From positions 372,001-436,000 of the forward strand of contig CAWCQQ010000002.1 in NCBI GenBank assembly GCA_963797675.1: a stretch of 64,000 nt of DNA, written 5' to 3'. The translations under genes were made by a program, and so were the position numbers. Within the stretch, counting starts at the first letter, position 1. Each line of letters opens with the position of its first letter. This DNA is from DASQPR01 sp963797675 (GTDB taxonomy: Bacteria > Actinomycetota > Actinomycetes > Mycobacteriales > Micromonosporaceae). A model generated the notes under the pieces. That model was not told the origin of the DNA and searched no databases. It worked only from the letters and a program-made list of their open reading frames with translations. Below, piece after piece: positions 63,901 to 64,000 of the stretch.

Positions 63901-64000
63901 CCGCGTGGCCGACGGGGTTCGCGTGCCTGACCAGGGGCCTGGGGCGGAGCTGGACGCCGCATCCAAGCGGTAGGGATGGAGATCGATGGTCGGATTCGGG

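Noticed and set aside
1..64000. Phage-defence island, biosynthetic gene cluster, prophage or insertion sequences
   Set aside because: No nuclease/methylase sets, NRPS/PKS or precursor-peptide genes, integrases or transposases were recognised.

Overview
The window is high-G+C DNA from an actinomycete. Supporting features are GTG starts, strong purine-rich ribosome sites, two predicted leaderless transcripts, TrmB/LuxR, ECF and Rrf2 regulators, stem-only terminators without U-tracts, and typical actinobacterial families (DUF7144, DUF6325, a PASTA-less Ser/Thr kinase, S8 peptidase, degenerate heterodimeric ABC exporters). I cannot name the genus. There are no rRNA, tRNA, CRISPR, phage or transposase genes in view.

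Layout. 0-9.2 kb holds scattered small genes: hypothetical proteins, a 7-bp tandem repeat, two HAD proteins, DinB and MmcQ/YjbR proteins, an epimerase, a Clp_N-domain regulator behind a double operator, a DUF7144 membrane protein, and DUF6325 with a 24-codon arginine-rich microgene. 18.4 down to 9.2 kb (minus strand) is one long redox operon: type II NADH dehydrogenase-like protein, Zwf, GH15, GMC oxidoreductase, CydA, CydB and a small membrane protein. 18.6-23.6 kb carries a LuxR-type regulator and a large secreted S8 peptidase that has an in-frame amber codon. 23.7-29.3 kb holds a phosphotransferase, an aldo/keto reductase, a SigE-family ECF pair, a secreted beta-propeller and an ArsR/AHSA1 pair. 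29.4-33 kb is a flavin electron-transfer set (ferric-reductase-like protein, FMN-binding protein, ApbE) plus a VOC protein. 33-36 kb is TldE/TldD. 36-40.3 kb is an Rrf2 regulator and a sulfate ABC operon. 40.4-45.4 kb holds CapA, an array of ~70-bp hairpin repeats, a HAD protein, a receptor Ser/Thr kinase and a small hypothetical protein.

The most unusual block is 45.5-63.2 kb. A Pst-type ABC transporter (PstB, PstC, PstA, PstS) is embedded, with 4-nt start/stop overlaps, among secreted and membrane-anchored surface proteins. These include three copies of an unrecognised 'TITFY' domain, bacterial Ig-like repeats, a DUF916/WxL-interacting-like protein, a ~900-residue ectodomain protein, and a sortase-fold protein that lacks both the catalytic His and Cys. 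A heterodimeric ABC exporter with exactly complementary degenerate sites follows. There is no PhoU, and the PstS-like protein is anchored by a C-terminal membrane helix rather than a lipid. I read this as a cell-surface system that has recruited a Pst transporter, not a housekeeping phosphate importer.

Quality caveat. Many genes at 10.6-18.1 kb and 45.8-51.8 kb, and a few elsewhere, are broken by single-base shifts. Conserved protein sequence resumes in another frame each time, so I treat most of these as sequence errors. Broken genes are given as one feature spanning all frames, with approximate break points.
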